This document shows positions 17,647 to 26,789 of a DNA stretch of 64,000 nucleotides, piece by piece. The stretch covers positions 28,745 to 92,744 of the forward strand of contig CAVIJD010000003.1 of assembly GCA_963643165.1 (NCBI GenBank). The letters run 5' to 3'. Source of the DNA: F23-D06 sp963643165 (GTDB taxonomy: Bacteria; Bacteroidota; Bacteroidia; Bacteroidales; WCHB1-69). The notes under the pieces are model-generated. The model did no database searches. It had not been told where the DNA came from and saw only the letters and a program-made list of their open reading frames with translations. The position numbers were made by a program, and so were the translations under genes. Each line of letters opens with the position of its first letter. Within the stretch, counting starts at the first letter, position 1.

Positions 17647-18648
17647 ATGAAAAAAGACATAGTAGTCAGCGGAATCAGGCCCACGGGTTTCCTGCATTTA
17701 GGCAATTATTTCGGGGCGTTGCGTAATTTCATCCGAATGCAGGAAGAGAACGAATGTTACTTCTTCATAGCGGATTACCATTCGCTTACCACGCATCCCA
17801 CCCCCTCCGACCTGCAGGACAATGTCCGCAATATCCTTATAGACTACATCGCCGCCGGTCTCGACCCTGAGAAAGCCACGATTTATGTGCAGAGCGATGT
17901 GCCGCAAGTGTGCGAACTCAGCCTCCTGCTCTCTATGAACGTCTATGTGGGTGAACTGCAACGCGTGGCCTCTTTCAAGGAGAAAGTACGCCGCAACCCT
18001 AATAATGTCAATGCCGGACTGCTCTGCTATCCCGTGCTGATGGCCGCCGACATTCTGCTGCACCACGCCGACAAGGTGCCCGTTGGCAAAGACCAGGAAC
18101 AGCACCTGGAGATGACGCGCGACTATGCCCAACGCTTCAACCGCATCTATGGCCACGACTATTTCACCCTGCCCGTGGCCTATAACTTTGGGCAAGAACT
18201 GGTGAAAATTCCCGGACTCGACGGCTCTACCAAGATGTCGAAGTCGGACAACGAGGGGGCTTGCATCTTCCTGTCTGACAAGCCGGAAGTTATCCGCAAA
18301 AAGATTATGCGCGCCGTGTCAGACAGTGGGCCTACAGAACCCGGACAGCCTAAGTCGCAGGCGGTTGAAAACCTGTTTGCCCTCATGCGCGCCGTGTCCG
18401 CACCCGAAACGGTACAGCATTTTGAGGAGTGCTACCAGTCGTGCCAGATCCGATACGGCGACATGAAAAAGCAACTTGCCGAAGACATGATTGCCTTTGT
18501 GCAGCCCATCTATGAGCGCATTCTTGAACTGCGTTCCAAGAACGACTACATCTCGAAAGTGGCTCGCCAAGGCGCCGAAAGGGCCCGAGAAAGCGCCGCC
18601 AAGACGGTGAAAGAGGTGAGGGAGATAATCGGCTTTAAACCGCTCTGA
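17647..18648 (+). CDS. trpS: Tryptophanyl-tRNA synthetase
   Basis: A 333-aa class I aminoacyl-tRNA synthetase charging tRNA-Trp. It shows SGIRPTGFLHLGNYFGAL (HIGH-type motif HLGN), the FIADYHSLT segment, a dimer-face region NVYVGELQRV, and KMSKSDN as the KMSKS loop. Length is normal. It is preceded by a consensus promoter and followed after 8 bp by a VWA-type membrane protein, so it may be cotranscribed with it. Confidence 0.95.
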   Translation: MKKDIVVSGIRPTGFLHLGNYFGALRNFIRMQEENECYFFIADYHSLTTHPTPSDLQDNVRNILIDYIAAGLDPEKATIYVQSDVPQVCELSLLLSMNVYVGELQRVASFKEKVRRNPNNVNAGLLCYPVLMAADILLHHADKVPVGKDQEQHLEMTRDYAQRFNRIYGHDYFTLPVAYNFGQELVKIPGLDGSTKMSKSDNEGACIFLSDKPEVIRKKIMRAVSDSGPTEPGQPKSQAVENLFALMRAVSAPETVQHFEECYQSCQIRYGDMKKQLAEDMIAFVQPIYERILELRSKNDYISKVARQGAERARESAAKTVKEVREIIGFKPL

Positions 18649-18656
18649 CAGCTGCC

Positions 18657-20756
18657 ATGGCTCTATTGACCGGACATACCCTGTGGCTTCTTCCGCTCGT
18701 CCTGCTCGTCGGGGCGGGTTATGCCATGTTCCTCTATTTCAGGAATGACAACGTGGTGTTTGAGCGAAAGCCCAAAATCGTGATGGCAGTCCTCCGCGGA
18801 ATCTCTATGTCACTGATCGCTTTCCTGCTCCTCGCGCCGATGCTCATGATGACGGTCAAGCAGACCGAAAAACCGGTGGTGGTAGTGGCGGTTGACAACA
18901 GCGAATCGCTCGGCGCGACGGCCGACTCCGCCTATTACCGCAACGGCGGCTATCAGAAGGATGTCCAGAAACTGATCGATGCACTCGGCGACGGCTATGA
19001 GGTGCGCCCTTATCTTGTGGGCGACCGCCCCATGCCCGTGGAGGAGGGCCAAAACCTTGAGGTCGATTTGTCAGACAAGACCACCGACCTTGCCACCATG
19101 TTTGAGCAGACTGAAATGCTCTATTCCGGGACGAACATCGGCGCCGTGGTCATGATTTCGGACGGCATCTACAATACGGGCGCAAATCCTTATTATAGAG
19201 CTTCAAAGGCTGGGTGCCCCGTCTATACGGTCGGGCTCGGCAATACCGAATTTCCTGTTGACCTCAGCTTCGCTGACGTGAAAACCAACCGGCAGGCACT
19301 CAAGGGCAATATGTTTCCTGTTGAACTGAAAGTGTCCGCCGGAAAACTGTCGGGAAAGTCGGCGGAATTGACCGTTTTTGAGGGAGACGAACGGCTGTAC
19401 AGCAAGAACATCGCCATCTCGGGCAACCGTTTCTTTGAGACCGTTCGGTTCAGCCTCGAGGCCAAGAGTGCCGGCATACACCGCTACCGCGCTGAACTTA
19501 CAGAGTTGGAGGGCGAAATCACCCACAAGAACAACCACATTCAGTTTTTCATAGAAGTCATTGAGGCTAAAGACAAAATAGCCATAGTCTATAATTCTCC
19601 CCACCCCGACATAGCCGCCATCGGCGAAGCCTTGGCCTTGACTGAAAACTATGACGTTGAGGTGGCATCAGCGGCTGACTTCAAAGGGAACGCCGCCGAC
19701 TACAGTCTGATTATCCTGCACCAACTGCCGTCACGCGCAAATCCGTCCTCTAACCTGCTCTCGCAGATGCGCAAAAGCAACGTGCCGGCATTGTATGTCA
19801 TCGGGCAGCAGACCGACCTGAACGCATTCAACGCGCTGAATGCCGGACTGACGGTGGCGCAAAACGGCACGCTGCTCAACAACGCCATGCCGCTCCTGAA
19901 CGACAACTTCACGCTGTTCACTTGTTCTGAAGAGATGAGGCAGGTCTATAAACAACTGCCGCCTGTAAAAACCGTGTTCGGAACCTACAAGACCGCGGTT
20001 TCCGCTGAAGTGTTCTTGTATCAGAAAATCAGCGGCGTCGAAACGAAATACCCGCTGGTGCTGTTCAACGGCAGGGACGGCATGAAAAGTGGTGTCATTG
20101 CCGGTTCCGGCATTTGGATGTGGAAACTGTATGACTATATGTATGCCGGCAACCATGACGCATTCAATGAAACGGTGCAGAAAATAGCCCAATACTTGGC
20201 GGTAAAGGGCGACAAAAGCCAGTTTAGAGTCCATCACCAAGATGTAATTGCCGAAAACATGCCCGTGGAGTTCACGGCAGAGCTCTTCAACGACAGTTAT
20301 GAGCTGATCAATGAGCCCGACGTGAAATTGTCGGTGAAAGGTGGCGGCGACACGCTTTATGAGGCGCAATTCTCCAAACAGAACAACGGATATTACCTCG
20401 ACATGGGAGAACTGCCGTCCGGGAACTACTCGTGGACCGCAACTACGGAGATAGGAAACAGGCGATTAGAGAAAAAAGGGCATTTTGCCGTGCAGCCCGT
20501 GGTGGTGGAAACGGCCAATTTGGTGGCCGACCACGAATTGCTGAAAAATATGGCCTCGGCCACAGGCGGACGATTCTTCACACAGGCGGAGATGCAGAAC
20601 GTTGCGCAAGAAATCAAGGCAAATGACAACATCAAGCCTATCGCGTCGTACCGGAAAAAGTACAGTGTGCTGCTCAATTCGCCGTGGTATCTGGCTGCCA
20701 TAGTGTTGCTTTTGGGCATAGAATGGTTTTTGCGGAAATGGAACGGCGGTTATTGA
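18657..20756 (+). CDS. Membrane protein with a VWA-like domain, partner of DUF4159
   Basis: A 699-aa protein. N-terminal segments LLPLVLLVGAGYAMFLYF and GISMSLIAFLLLAPMLMM are membrane helices, as in BatA-like proteins. The VWA-like part has VVVAVDNSESLG (degenerate MIDAS DxSxS), TNIGAVVMISDGIYNTGANP and a PVYTVGLG segment. Beta-rich periplasmic domains follow, and a last helix (YLAAIVLLLGIEWFLRKW) anchors the C-terminus. Its TGA overlaps the start of the DUF4159 gene (TGATG). The pair resembles the VWA/DUF4159 modules linked to MoxR-type systems; no MoxR is in this window. Confidence 0.8.
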   Translation: MALLTGHTLWLLPLVLLVGAGYAMFLYFRNDNVVFERKPKIVMAVLRGISMSLIAFLLLAPMLMMTVKQTEKPVVVVAVDNSESLGATADSAYYRNGGYQKDVQKLIDALGDGYEVRPYLVGDRPMPVEEGQNLEVDLSDKTTDLATMFEQTEMLYSGTNIGAVVMISDGIYNTGANPYYRASKAGCPVYTVGLGNTEFPVDLSFADVKTNRQALKGNMFPVELKVSAGKLSGKSAELTVFEGDERLYSKNIAISGNRFFETVRFSLEAKSAGIHRYRAELTELEGEITHKNNHIQFFIEVIEAKDKIAIVYNSPHPDIAAIGEALALTENYDVEVASAADFKGNAADYSLIILHQLPSRANPSSNLLSQMRKSNVPALYVIGQQTDLNAFNALNAGLTVAQNGTLLNNAMPLLNDNFTLFTCSEEMRQVYKQLPPVKTVFGTYKTAVSAEVFLYQKISGVETKYPLVLFNGRDGMKSGVIAGSGIWMWKLYDYMYAGNHDAFNETVQKIAQYLAVKGDKSQFRVHHQDVIAENMPVEFTAELFNDSYELINEPDVKLSVKGGGDTLYEAQFSKQNNGYYLDMGELPSGNYSWTATTEIGNRRLEKKGHFAVQPVVVETANLVADHELLKNMASATGGRFFTQAEMQNVAQEIKANDNIKPIASYRKKYSVLLNSPWYLAAIVLLLGIEWFLRKWNGGY

Positions 20757-21436
20757 TGTCGAGAATGAAAGAATCGAAAAACAGGATGAATATGAAAAGA
20801 ACCGGGCTTTTATCCTTGCTGTTGATGGCCACAATGCTGCTTTCGGCGCAGCAGTTGGCGTTGCTGAAATACAGTGGCGGCGGCGACTGGTATGCCAATC
20901 CCACATCGCTCCCCAATCTCATAAAGTTCTGCAACCAGAATTTGGGCATGTCTTTGGATGCCAAGCCTGCCACGGTGGATGTGGGCAGCGCCGACATCTT
21001 CCAGTACCCGTATGTGCATGCCACGGGGCATGGCAACATCGTGTTCAGCGATGCCGAGGCGGAGAACCTGCGCCGGTATCTCATAGCCGGCGGCTTCTTC
21101 CATGCTGACGACAACTATGGCCTGTCACCATTCATCCGGAAAGAGATGAAGAAAGTGTTCCCTGAGCTCGAACTGGTGGAAGTGCCTTTCAGCCATCCCA
21201 TATTTCACCAAAAATACGACTTCCCCAACGGGTTGCCTAAGATCCACGAGCACGACAACAAGTCGCCGCAGGCGTTCGCGTTGTTTTGGGAGGGGAGGAT
21301 GGTATTCCTGTTCACATACGAGTGTGACCTTGGCGACGGCTGGGAAGACTATACCGTGCATAAAGACACTGAAGCCACGCGCACCAAGGCGTTGAAGATG
21401 GGGGCGAACATCTTGCAGTACGTCTTCACCCGGTAG
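20756..21436 (+). CDS. DUF4159 family secreted protein
   Basis: A 226-aa protein from the ATG at 20756, which overlaps the upstream TGA; a later ATG at 20792 (MKRTGLLSLL) would also give an intact signal peptide (ends LLSAQ). The mature part carries LLKYSGGGDWYANPTSLPNL, a GGFFHADDNYG segment and VFLFTYECDLGDGWED, as in DUF4159, whose fold resembles class I glutamine amidotransferases. Likely periplasmic; function unknown. It ends about 175 bp before rplC. Confidence 0.85.
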   Translation: MSRMKESKNRMNMKRTGLLSLLLMATMLLSAQQLALLKYSGGGDWYANPTSLPNLIKFCNQNLGMSLDAKPATVDVGSADIFQYPYVHATGHGNIVFSDAEAENLRRYLIAGGFFHADDNYGLSPFIRKEMKKVFPELELVEVPFSHPIFHQKYDFPNGLPKIHEHDNKSPQAFALFWEGRMVFLFTYECDLGDGWEDYTVHKDTEATRTKALKMGANILQYVFTR

Positions 21437-21466
21437 GTGGAAAGAAAAATATTTGCGCACAGCGTG

Positions 21467-21491
21467 TTGGATTAAAAAAAGTGTATATTTG
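21467..21491 (+). promoter_or_regulatory. Candidate promoter in front of rplC
   Basis: TATATTTG at 21484-21491 fits the -7 consensus. A TTG at 21467 is only 14 nt upstream, so the -33 part is weak. It implies an untranslated leader of roughly 110 nt before rplC. No rpsJ lies between. Confidence 0.45.
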
Positions 21492-21612
21492 CGCACTTGT
21501 TGCAATAAACCAAATTGTGTTCATAACTGTCTTATTGGCAAACAGTTAGCGAAAAACGGGGTTTATTGTAAATGTAGCGAAAGACACTTTAAAATTCATA
21601 AATCAACAAAAA

Positions 21613-22242
21613 ATGTCAGGATTAATAGGAAAAAAAATTGGGATGACTAGCATCTATGATGCCTCCGGCAAGATAGTGCCGTGCACAGTACTAGAGGCTG
21701 GTCCTTGCGTCGTTACGCAAGTCAAGACCGTCGAGAAGGACGGCTACAGTGCAATCCAATTGGGTTATGACGAGAAGAAAGAAAAGAACACCACGAAGCC
21801 TTTGAAGGGTCATTTTGCAAAGGCCGGCACCACGCCGAAGAAGATTCTCCGCGAGTTCACCCGTTTTGAGGAGGGTTCAAAGAAGAAATTCGGTGAGGTT
21901 CTGGACGTGACCGTGTTTTCAGAAGGCGAGTTCGTTGACGTGAGCGGCATTTCCAAGGGTAAAGGTTTCCAGGGCGTTGTGAAACGTCATGGTTTCGGTG
22001 GTGTAGGCGACGCCACGCACGGCCAGCACAACCGTTTGAGAGCTCCCGGTTCAATGGGTGCGTCTTCGTATCCTTCCCGCGTGTTCAAGGGAATGCGCAT
22101 GGCAGGTCAGATGGGCAATGCCAAGGTTAAGGTCATCAACCTCCAGATTTTGAAAATCGTCAAGGAGAAGAATTTATTAGTAGTAAAAGGTTCCGTACCC
22201 GGAGCAAATGGATCTTATATAATTATTGAAAGATGGAGCTAA
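21613..22242 (+). CDS. rplC: 50S ribosomal protein L3
   Basis: A 209-aa L3 starting MSGLIGKKIGMTSIYD with the conserved GKGFQGVVKRHGF and GSMGASSYPSRVFKGMRMAGQMG loops. L3 helps start assembly of the large subunit. It begins this gene group: rpsJ, which normally precedes it, is absent and the upstream neighbour is an unrelated DUF4159 gene. It overlaps rplD by 10 nt. Confidence 0.97.
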   Translation: MSGLIGKKIGMTSIYDASGKIVPCTVLEAGPCVVTQVKTVEKDGYSAIQLGYDEKKEKNTTKPLKGHFAKAGTTPKKILREFTRFEEGSKKKFGEVLDVTVFSEGEFVDVSGISKGKGFQGVVKRHGFGGVGDATHGQHNRLRAPGSMGASSYPSRVFKGMRMAGQMGNAKVKVINLQILKIVKEKNLLVVKGSVPGANGSYIIIERWS

Positions 22243-22862
22243 AAGTATATAAAACAGACGGCAGCGAGGCTGCAAGAACGGTCACATTGAACGACCGCAT
22301 CTTCAATGTAGAACCTAACGATCATGCTATTTGGCTTGACGTGAAGCAATATTTGGCAAACCAGAGACAAGGCACCCACAATACCCTTGAGCGTTCTGCC
22401 GTTTCGGGCAGCACACGCAAGCTGAAAAGACAGAAGGGTACTGGCGGTGCGCGTGCCGGCAGCATCAAGAGCCCGACCATCAGAGGCGGCGCCACCGTGT
22501 TCGGCCCTCATCCGAGAGACTACTCTTTCAAGCTCAACAAAAAGCTGAAAAGACTGGCCCGTTTCTCCGCATTTACCTACAAACAGAGAGAAGGCAACAT
22601 CACCGTTGTGGAAGATTTCAGTTTTGACGCTCCTAAGACGAAAGCTTACAAGGCAGTGCTCAAGAACCTGAACCTCGAAGGCCAGAAGACGCTCCTGCTT
22701 CTTCCTGAAGCCAACCAAAACGTGTTCCTTTCCGCCCGCAATCTTCCGAAAACGAAGGTCATGCGCGCCGGCGAAGCCAACACCTACCACGTGATGAACG
22801 CCAAACATCTCATCATCTGCGAAGGCAGCCTGCCTGAGCTTGACAAAATGTTAGGCGAATAA
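22233..22862 (+). CDS. rplD: 50S ribosomal protein L4
   Basis: A 209-aa L4 (MELKVYKTDG) with the conserved GTGGARAGSIKSPTIRGG loop that lines the exit tunnel and a KLNKKLKRLARFSAF helix. It starts 10 nt inside the end of rplC. In Gammaproteobacteria L4 represses its own operon; no equivalent leader was identified here. Confidence 0.97.
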   Translation: MELKVYKTDGSEAARTVTLNDRIFNVEPNDHAIWLDVKQYLANQRQGTHNTLERSAVSGSTRKLKRQKGTGGARAGSIKSPTIRGGATVFGPHPRDYSFKLNKKLKRLARFSAFTYKQREGNITVVEDFSFDAPKTKAYKAVLKNLNLEGQKTLLLLPEANQNVFLSARNLPKTKVMRAGEANTYHVMNAKHLIICEGSLPELDKMLGE

Positions 22863-22888
22863 TTTCAAAACCTTTAAAAGAGAAGAAA

Positions 22889-23179
22889 ATGAGCATCATT
22901 ATAAAACCCATCATCAGCGAGAAAATGACGCAGACGGCCGAGAAATACAACCGTTATGGTTTCATGGTGACCCGTGAGGCAACCAAGCCCGAAATCAAAC
23001 GCGAGATTGAGGCAGTCTATGGTGTAAAAGTAGTCCGCGTTAATACTTTGATCCAGCGCGGGAAAGTCACGAACCGCAACACAAAAGCCGGCGTCATAAC
23101 AGGTCAGAAGAACAATTTCAAGAAGGCCTACGTGTTCGTGGATAAGGATCAAAAAATTGATTTTTATAGTAATATTTAA
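22889..23179 (+). CDS. rplW: 50S ribosomal protein L23
   Basis: A 96-aa L23: IIKPIISEKMTQTAEKYNRYGFMV at the start, then the basic QRGKVTNRNTKAG loop and KKAYVFV strand. L23 sits at the tunnel exit and contacts SRP and trigger factor. 26 bp after rplD. Confidence 0.95.
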   Translation: MSIIIKPIISEKMTQTAEKYNRYGFMVTREATKPEIKREIEAVYGVKVVRVNTLIQRGKVTNRNTKAGVITGQKNNFKKAYVFVDKDQKIDFYSNI

Positions 23180-23185
23180 AAAAAG

Positions 23186-24010
23186 ATGGCATTAAAGAAG
23201 TACAAACCAGTAACGCCGGGTCAGCGCTTTAAAGTAATCAGCGCATTTGATGACATTACCACCAGCACGCCCGAAAAGAGCTTGCTGTGTCCGAAACACA
23301 GGACAGGCGGAAGAAACAACAGTGGTAAAATGACGGTCCGCTACCGCGGCGGCGGCCACAAACAGATGTACCGTATCATTGACTTCAAACGCAACAAGGA
23401 CGGTATCCCCGCAACAGTGAAGACTATCGAGTACGACCCTAACCGCTCCGCTCGCATCGCTTTGGTTTTTTATGCAGACGGCGAGAAACGCTACATCGTG
23501 GCTCCCCACGGTCTTAAGGTCGGTCAAGTTATCGTCAGCGGTTCAGGCGTGTCCCCTGACCTTGGCAACTGCCTCCCTGTAGGTGAAGTTCCTTTCGGCT
23601 CTATCATCCACAATATCGAGATGTGCCCGGGCCAAGGCGCCAAGATCGCCCGCAGCGCCGGCTCCTACGCCCAGCTGATGTCACGCGACGGTAAATATGC
23701 CATCATCAAACTGCCCTCAGGCGAAACCCGTATGATCCTCTGCGCCTGCAAGGCTACCATCGGTATCGTCTCTAACGGCGACCACAGCCTCGAGGTGTCC
23801 GGCAAGGCCGGCAGAAGCCGCTGGCTCGGCAGACGCCCGCGCAACCGCGGCGTCGTCATGAACCCGGTTGACCACCCGATGGGCGGTGGCGAAGGCCGTG
23901 CTTCCGGTGGACATCCCCGTACCCGCAAAGGCATTCCTTCCAAGGGCTACAAGACAAGACACCCGAAGAAGAATTCTACGCAGTATATTATCGAAAGAAG
24001 AAAGAAATAA
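23186..24010 (+). CDS. rplB: 50S ribosomal protein L2
   Basis: A 274-aa L2 with the GRNNSGKMTVRYRGGGHK segment, SAGSYAQLMSRDGKYAIIKLPSGE, and near the C-terminus HPMGGGEGRASGGHP, whose His is important for the peptidyl-transferase region. 6 bp after rplW. Confidence 0.97.
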   Translation: MALKKYKPVTPGQRFKVISAFDDITTSTPEKSLLCPKHRTGGRNNSGKMTVRYRGGGHKQMYRIIDFKRNKDGIPATVKTIEYDPNRSARIALVFYADGEKRYIVAPHGLKVGQVIVSGSGVSPDLGNCLPVGEVPFGSIIHNIEMCPGQGAKIARSAGSYAQLMSRDGKYAIIKLPSGETRMILCACKATIGIVSNGDHSLEVSGKAGRSRWLGRRPRNRGVVMNPVDHPMGGGEGRASGGHPRTRKGIPSKGYKTRHPKKNSTQYIIERRKK

Positions 24011-24027
24011 TCTAAAATCCCTAAACT

Positions 24028-24306
24028 ATGAGTCGTTCATTAAAAAAAGGTCCTTATATTCATTACAAACTGGAACAACGTGTGATTGCCGCTCAGGAAT
24101 CCGGCAAGAAAAGCACTATCAAGACCTGGTCTCGCGCCTCGATGATCTCTCCCGACTTCGTCGGTCTGACTATCGCTGTGCATAACGGCAATAAGTTCAT
24201 TCCTGTCTATGTTACTGAAAATATGGTCGGTCATAAACTCGGCGAGTTCGCCCCGACACGTATCTTCAGAGGACACGCAGGAAGCAAGGACAAGGGCTCC
24301 AGATAA
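24028..24306 (+). CDS. rpsS: 30S ribosomal protein S19
   Basis: A 92-aa S19: MSRSLKKGPYIHYKLE, TWSRASMISPDFVGLTIAVHNG, and a C-terminal GEFAPTRIFRGHAG. It normally precedes rplV and rpsC, but here is followed by an intrinsic terminator and acpP, so this gene block ends at rpsS. Confidence 0.96.
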   Translation: MSRSLKKGPYIHYKLEQRVIAAQESGKKSTIKTWSRASMISPDFVGLTIAVHNGNKFIPVYVTENMVGHKLGEFAPTRIFRGHAGSKDKGSR

Positions 24307-24365
24307 TTCCTGAAGATTATTTTCTTCAATCTTTCGACAAATTACATTTTTTTGGAATTTATTAT

Positions 24366-24400
24366 AAAGAGAGAACCGTTTTGAGGTTCTCTCTTTGTCT
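24366..24400 (+). terminator. Intrinsic terminator after rpsS
   Basis: Perfect 12-bp stem AAAGAGAGAACC / GGTTCTCTCTTT with a 7-nt loop, about 60 nt after the rpsS stop. The trailing T-tract is short. It closes the truncated ribosomal block. Confidence 0.75.
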
Positions 24401-24497
24401 GTTTTCTGTTGCACCAATCTTCCAAAAACCTTCCCGCAATCCGTTTTACGACTTCTGATTACGTGGATAACTGCCATGCGCTCAGTTATTTGATTTT

Positions 24498-24528
24498 TTT
24501 GGCAGTATGAAAAAAATATGTATTTTTG
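24498..24528 (+). promoter_or_regulatory. Promoter of acpP
   Basis: TTTG at 24498-24501, 19-nt spacer, TATTTTTG at 24521-24528: a full match to the Bacteroidota consensus, 25 nt before the acpP ATG. Confidence 0.8.
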
Positions 24529-24553
24529 CAGCCTATTTTTAAAACAATAAACT

Positions 24554-24796
24554 ATGTCAGAAATTTTAGAAAAAGTACAATCCATCATTGCAGAAAAATT
24601 AAGTGTTGACGCTGCTGATGTAACGCCAGAGAAGAGTTTCACGAATGACCTCGGCGCTGACTCCCTTGATACGGTCGAACTGATTATGGAATTTGAAAAT
24701 GTTTTTGGCATTAAGATTCCTGATGAAGAAACCGAGAAGATTACCACAGTGGGCGACGCAGTCTCCTATATCGAAAATAAACTTTCTTCTAAATAG
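24554..24796 (+). CDS. acpP: Acyl carrier protein
   Basis: An 80-aa acidic ACP carrying growing acyl chains in fatty-acid synthesis. GADSLDTVEL holds the serine that receives the 4'-phosphopantetheine arm (Ser38). It is followed after 33 bp by fabF and then rnc, a classic acpP-fabF-rnc order. Confidence 0.97.
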   Translation: MSEILEKVQSIIAEKLSVDAADVTPEKSFTNDLGADSLDTVELIMEFENVFGIKIPDEETEKITTVGDAVSYIENKLSSK

Positions 24797-24829
24797 GTTT
24801 AGCGTTACCTTTTCTACACTCTCTCTTTA

Positions 24830-26083
24830 ATGAAGCTCAAACGAGTAGTCGTTACCGGCTTGGGGGCTATTACACCCGTCGGCAATGATGTATCTGAATA
24901 TTGGCAGGCGCTCCTGAACGGCGTTTCAGGAGCTGCCACTATTACACACTTCAACCCCGAGAAATTCAAAACTCAATTCGGGTGCGAAATAAAGAGCTTC
25001 AACGCCTTGGATTACCTTAATCCAAAGGAGGTCCAAAGGATGGACCCTTGCGCCCAATATGCTATGGTTACCGCCATACAAGCGCTGCGCGACTCGGGTC
25101 TCAATCTGGATAATATGGACAAAACAAGAATAGGAGCCATCTACGGAACAGGCGTAGGCGGCTTCTCTTCTATTATGGCTGGGGCTAACACTTTCTTTGA
25201 GAACGGCAATACACCCCGTTTTAGCCCTTACTTGATTATCAGGGTGCTGTCGGATATGGTTGCCGGCTACATTTCGTTGAAGTTCGGTCTGAAAGGCCCG
25301 GCTTACGTGACCAGCTCCGCCTGCGCCTCGTCCGGCAATGCCATTGGCGACGCTTTGCGCCTGATCCAATGCGGCAACGCCGACGTGATGTTTACCGGCG
25401 GCACGGAGGCCAGCATCGTCGAAACAGCCATCGGAGGCTTTGACGCTATGCACGCACTCTCTGTCCGCAACGACGAACCCCAAAAAGCCTCGCGCCCCTT
25501 TGACGTGCAACGCGACGGCTTTGTGATGGGCGAGGGCTCCGCAACCCTCATCCTGGAGGAAATGGAACACGCCATCGCCCGCGGTGCTACCATCTATGCC
25601 GAACTCGGCAGTGTGGGCATGTCTGCCGACGCCTACCACGCTACCGCCCCCGACCCGAACGGCGGCGGCGCCATCCTCTCGATGGAACAAGCACTCCGCG
25701 CCGCTGATGTCAAACCCGAAGAGGTTGACTATATCAATATGCACGCCACCTCAACCCCACTCGGCGATATCTCCGAATGTGTGGCCATACAGAAGGTCTT
25801 CGGCGAACACGCTCGCAAGATGACTTTCAATTCCACCAAATCGATGACCGGACACTTGCTCGGTGCCAGCGGCGCCATCGAAAGTATTGCCGTCATCCTT
25901 TCCATACGTGACGGCATTATGCACCCCACCATCAATCTTGAGCGCCTTGACCCTAAATTGCCGCAAGACTGGAATTATGCTGCTAACACTACCGTTAGAC
26001 GTGAGGTTAATGTGGGCATTACCAACTCTTTCGGCTTCGGCGGTCACAATGTCTCCGTGCTTTTTAAAAAATTTAAACCCTGA
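24830..26083 (+). CDS. fabF: Beta-ketoacyl-ACP synthase II
   Basis: A 417-aa condensing enzyme for chain elongation in fatty-acid synthesis. The Cys-His-His triad is visible: SSACASSGNAIG (Cys164 region), NMHATSTPLGD and TGHLLGASGAIE, followed by NSFGFGGHN near the C-terminus. It starts with VVVTGLGAITPVG, standard for the family, and ends 5 bp before rnc. Confidence 0.97.
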   Translation: MKLKRVVVTGLGAITPVGNDVSEYWQALLNGVSGAATITHFNPEKFKTQFGCEIKSFNALDYLNPKEVQRMDPCAQYAMVTAIQALRDSGLNLDNMDKTRIGAIYGTGVGGFSSIMAGANTFFENGNTPRFSPYLIIRVLSDMVAGYISLKFGLKGPAYVTSSACASSGNAIGDALRLIQCGNADVMFTGGTEASIVETAIGGFDAMHALSVRNDEPQKASRPFDVQRDGFVMGEGSATLILEEMEHAIARGATIYAELGSVGMSADAYHATAPDPNGGGAILSMEQALRAADVKPEEVDYINMHATSTPLGDISECVAIQKVFGEHARKMTFNSTKSMTGHLLGASGAIESIAVILSIRDGIMHPTINLERLDPKLPQDWNYAANTTVRREVNVGITNSFGFGGHNVSVLFKKFKP

Positions 26084-26088
26084 AGTCT

Positions 26089-26775
26089 ATGGAACATTCG
26101 GTAAAGGAGATTCGGACCTATTTCCGCAATGTTTTCGGTTTCAGGATTAAACATCCGGATTTGTACAGAACGGCCCTCACACACCGGTCGGCGGCCAACG
26201 TTGATGCGTTTTGCGGCCGTCTGAATAACGAAAGACTCGAATACCTCGGCGATGCGGTTTTGGGTGCCGTCGTGGCCGATTTTCTTTTCCATAAATACCC
26301 TCTCGAGGATGAAGGCTCGCTTACCCGTATGCGTTCAAAACTGGTGAACCGCAACCGGCTTAATGCCCTCGCCTGCAAGATTGGCCTCCACGATATGATC
26401 CGTATCCATGCCAACGCCGCGGCAGTTTATGCCGACGGCAATGCCTTTGAGGCTGTGGTAGGTGCCATCTATGTTGACCAAGGCTTCAAGAAGACGTACA
26501 ATATCCTTATCAACAACATCTTCCTTGTTCATCTGGATATTGATGCCATCCATGAGGTGGATGATGATTATAAGAGCCGTATCTTGATTTGGGCCCAGAA
26601 AAATAAGCATACCGTCCACTTTACCTCAGAGTTGATTAAAAAAGAACGTCAATACCGTTCTTGTCTTACCATAAATGGCCAACCCTATACCGAGGGCATG
26701 GGCATCTCGGTAAAAAAAGCAGAACAGGCCGCAGCCGAGAAGGCGCTGCAAAAGATGCACGAATCCAACGACTGA
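26089..26775 (+). CDS. rnc: Ribonuclease III
   Basis: A 228-aa double-strand-specific RNase for rRNA processing. The signature NNERLEYLGDAVLG with acidic metal ligands is at about residue 45, a second acidic cluster FEAVVGAIYVDQG near 125, and a C-terminal dsRNA-binding domain from about 160 (YRSCLTINGQPYTEG, KKAEQAAAEKAL). Normal length. Confidence 0.96.
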   Translation: MEHSVKEIRTYFRNVFGFRIKHPDLYRTALTHRSAANVDAFCGRLNNERLEYLGDAVLGAVVADFLFHKYPLEDEGSLTRMRSKLVNRNRLNALACKIGLHDMIRIHANAAAVYADGNAFEAVVGAIYVDQGFKKTYNILINNIFLVHLDIDAIHEVDDDYKSRILIWAQKNKHTVHFTSELIKKERQYRSCLTINGQPYTEGMGISVKKAEQAAAEKALQKMHESND

Positions 26776-26789
26776 CAGTCGCCCGTGTT

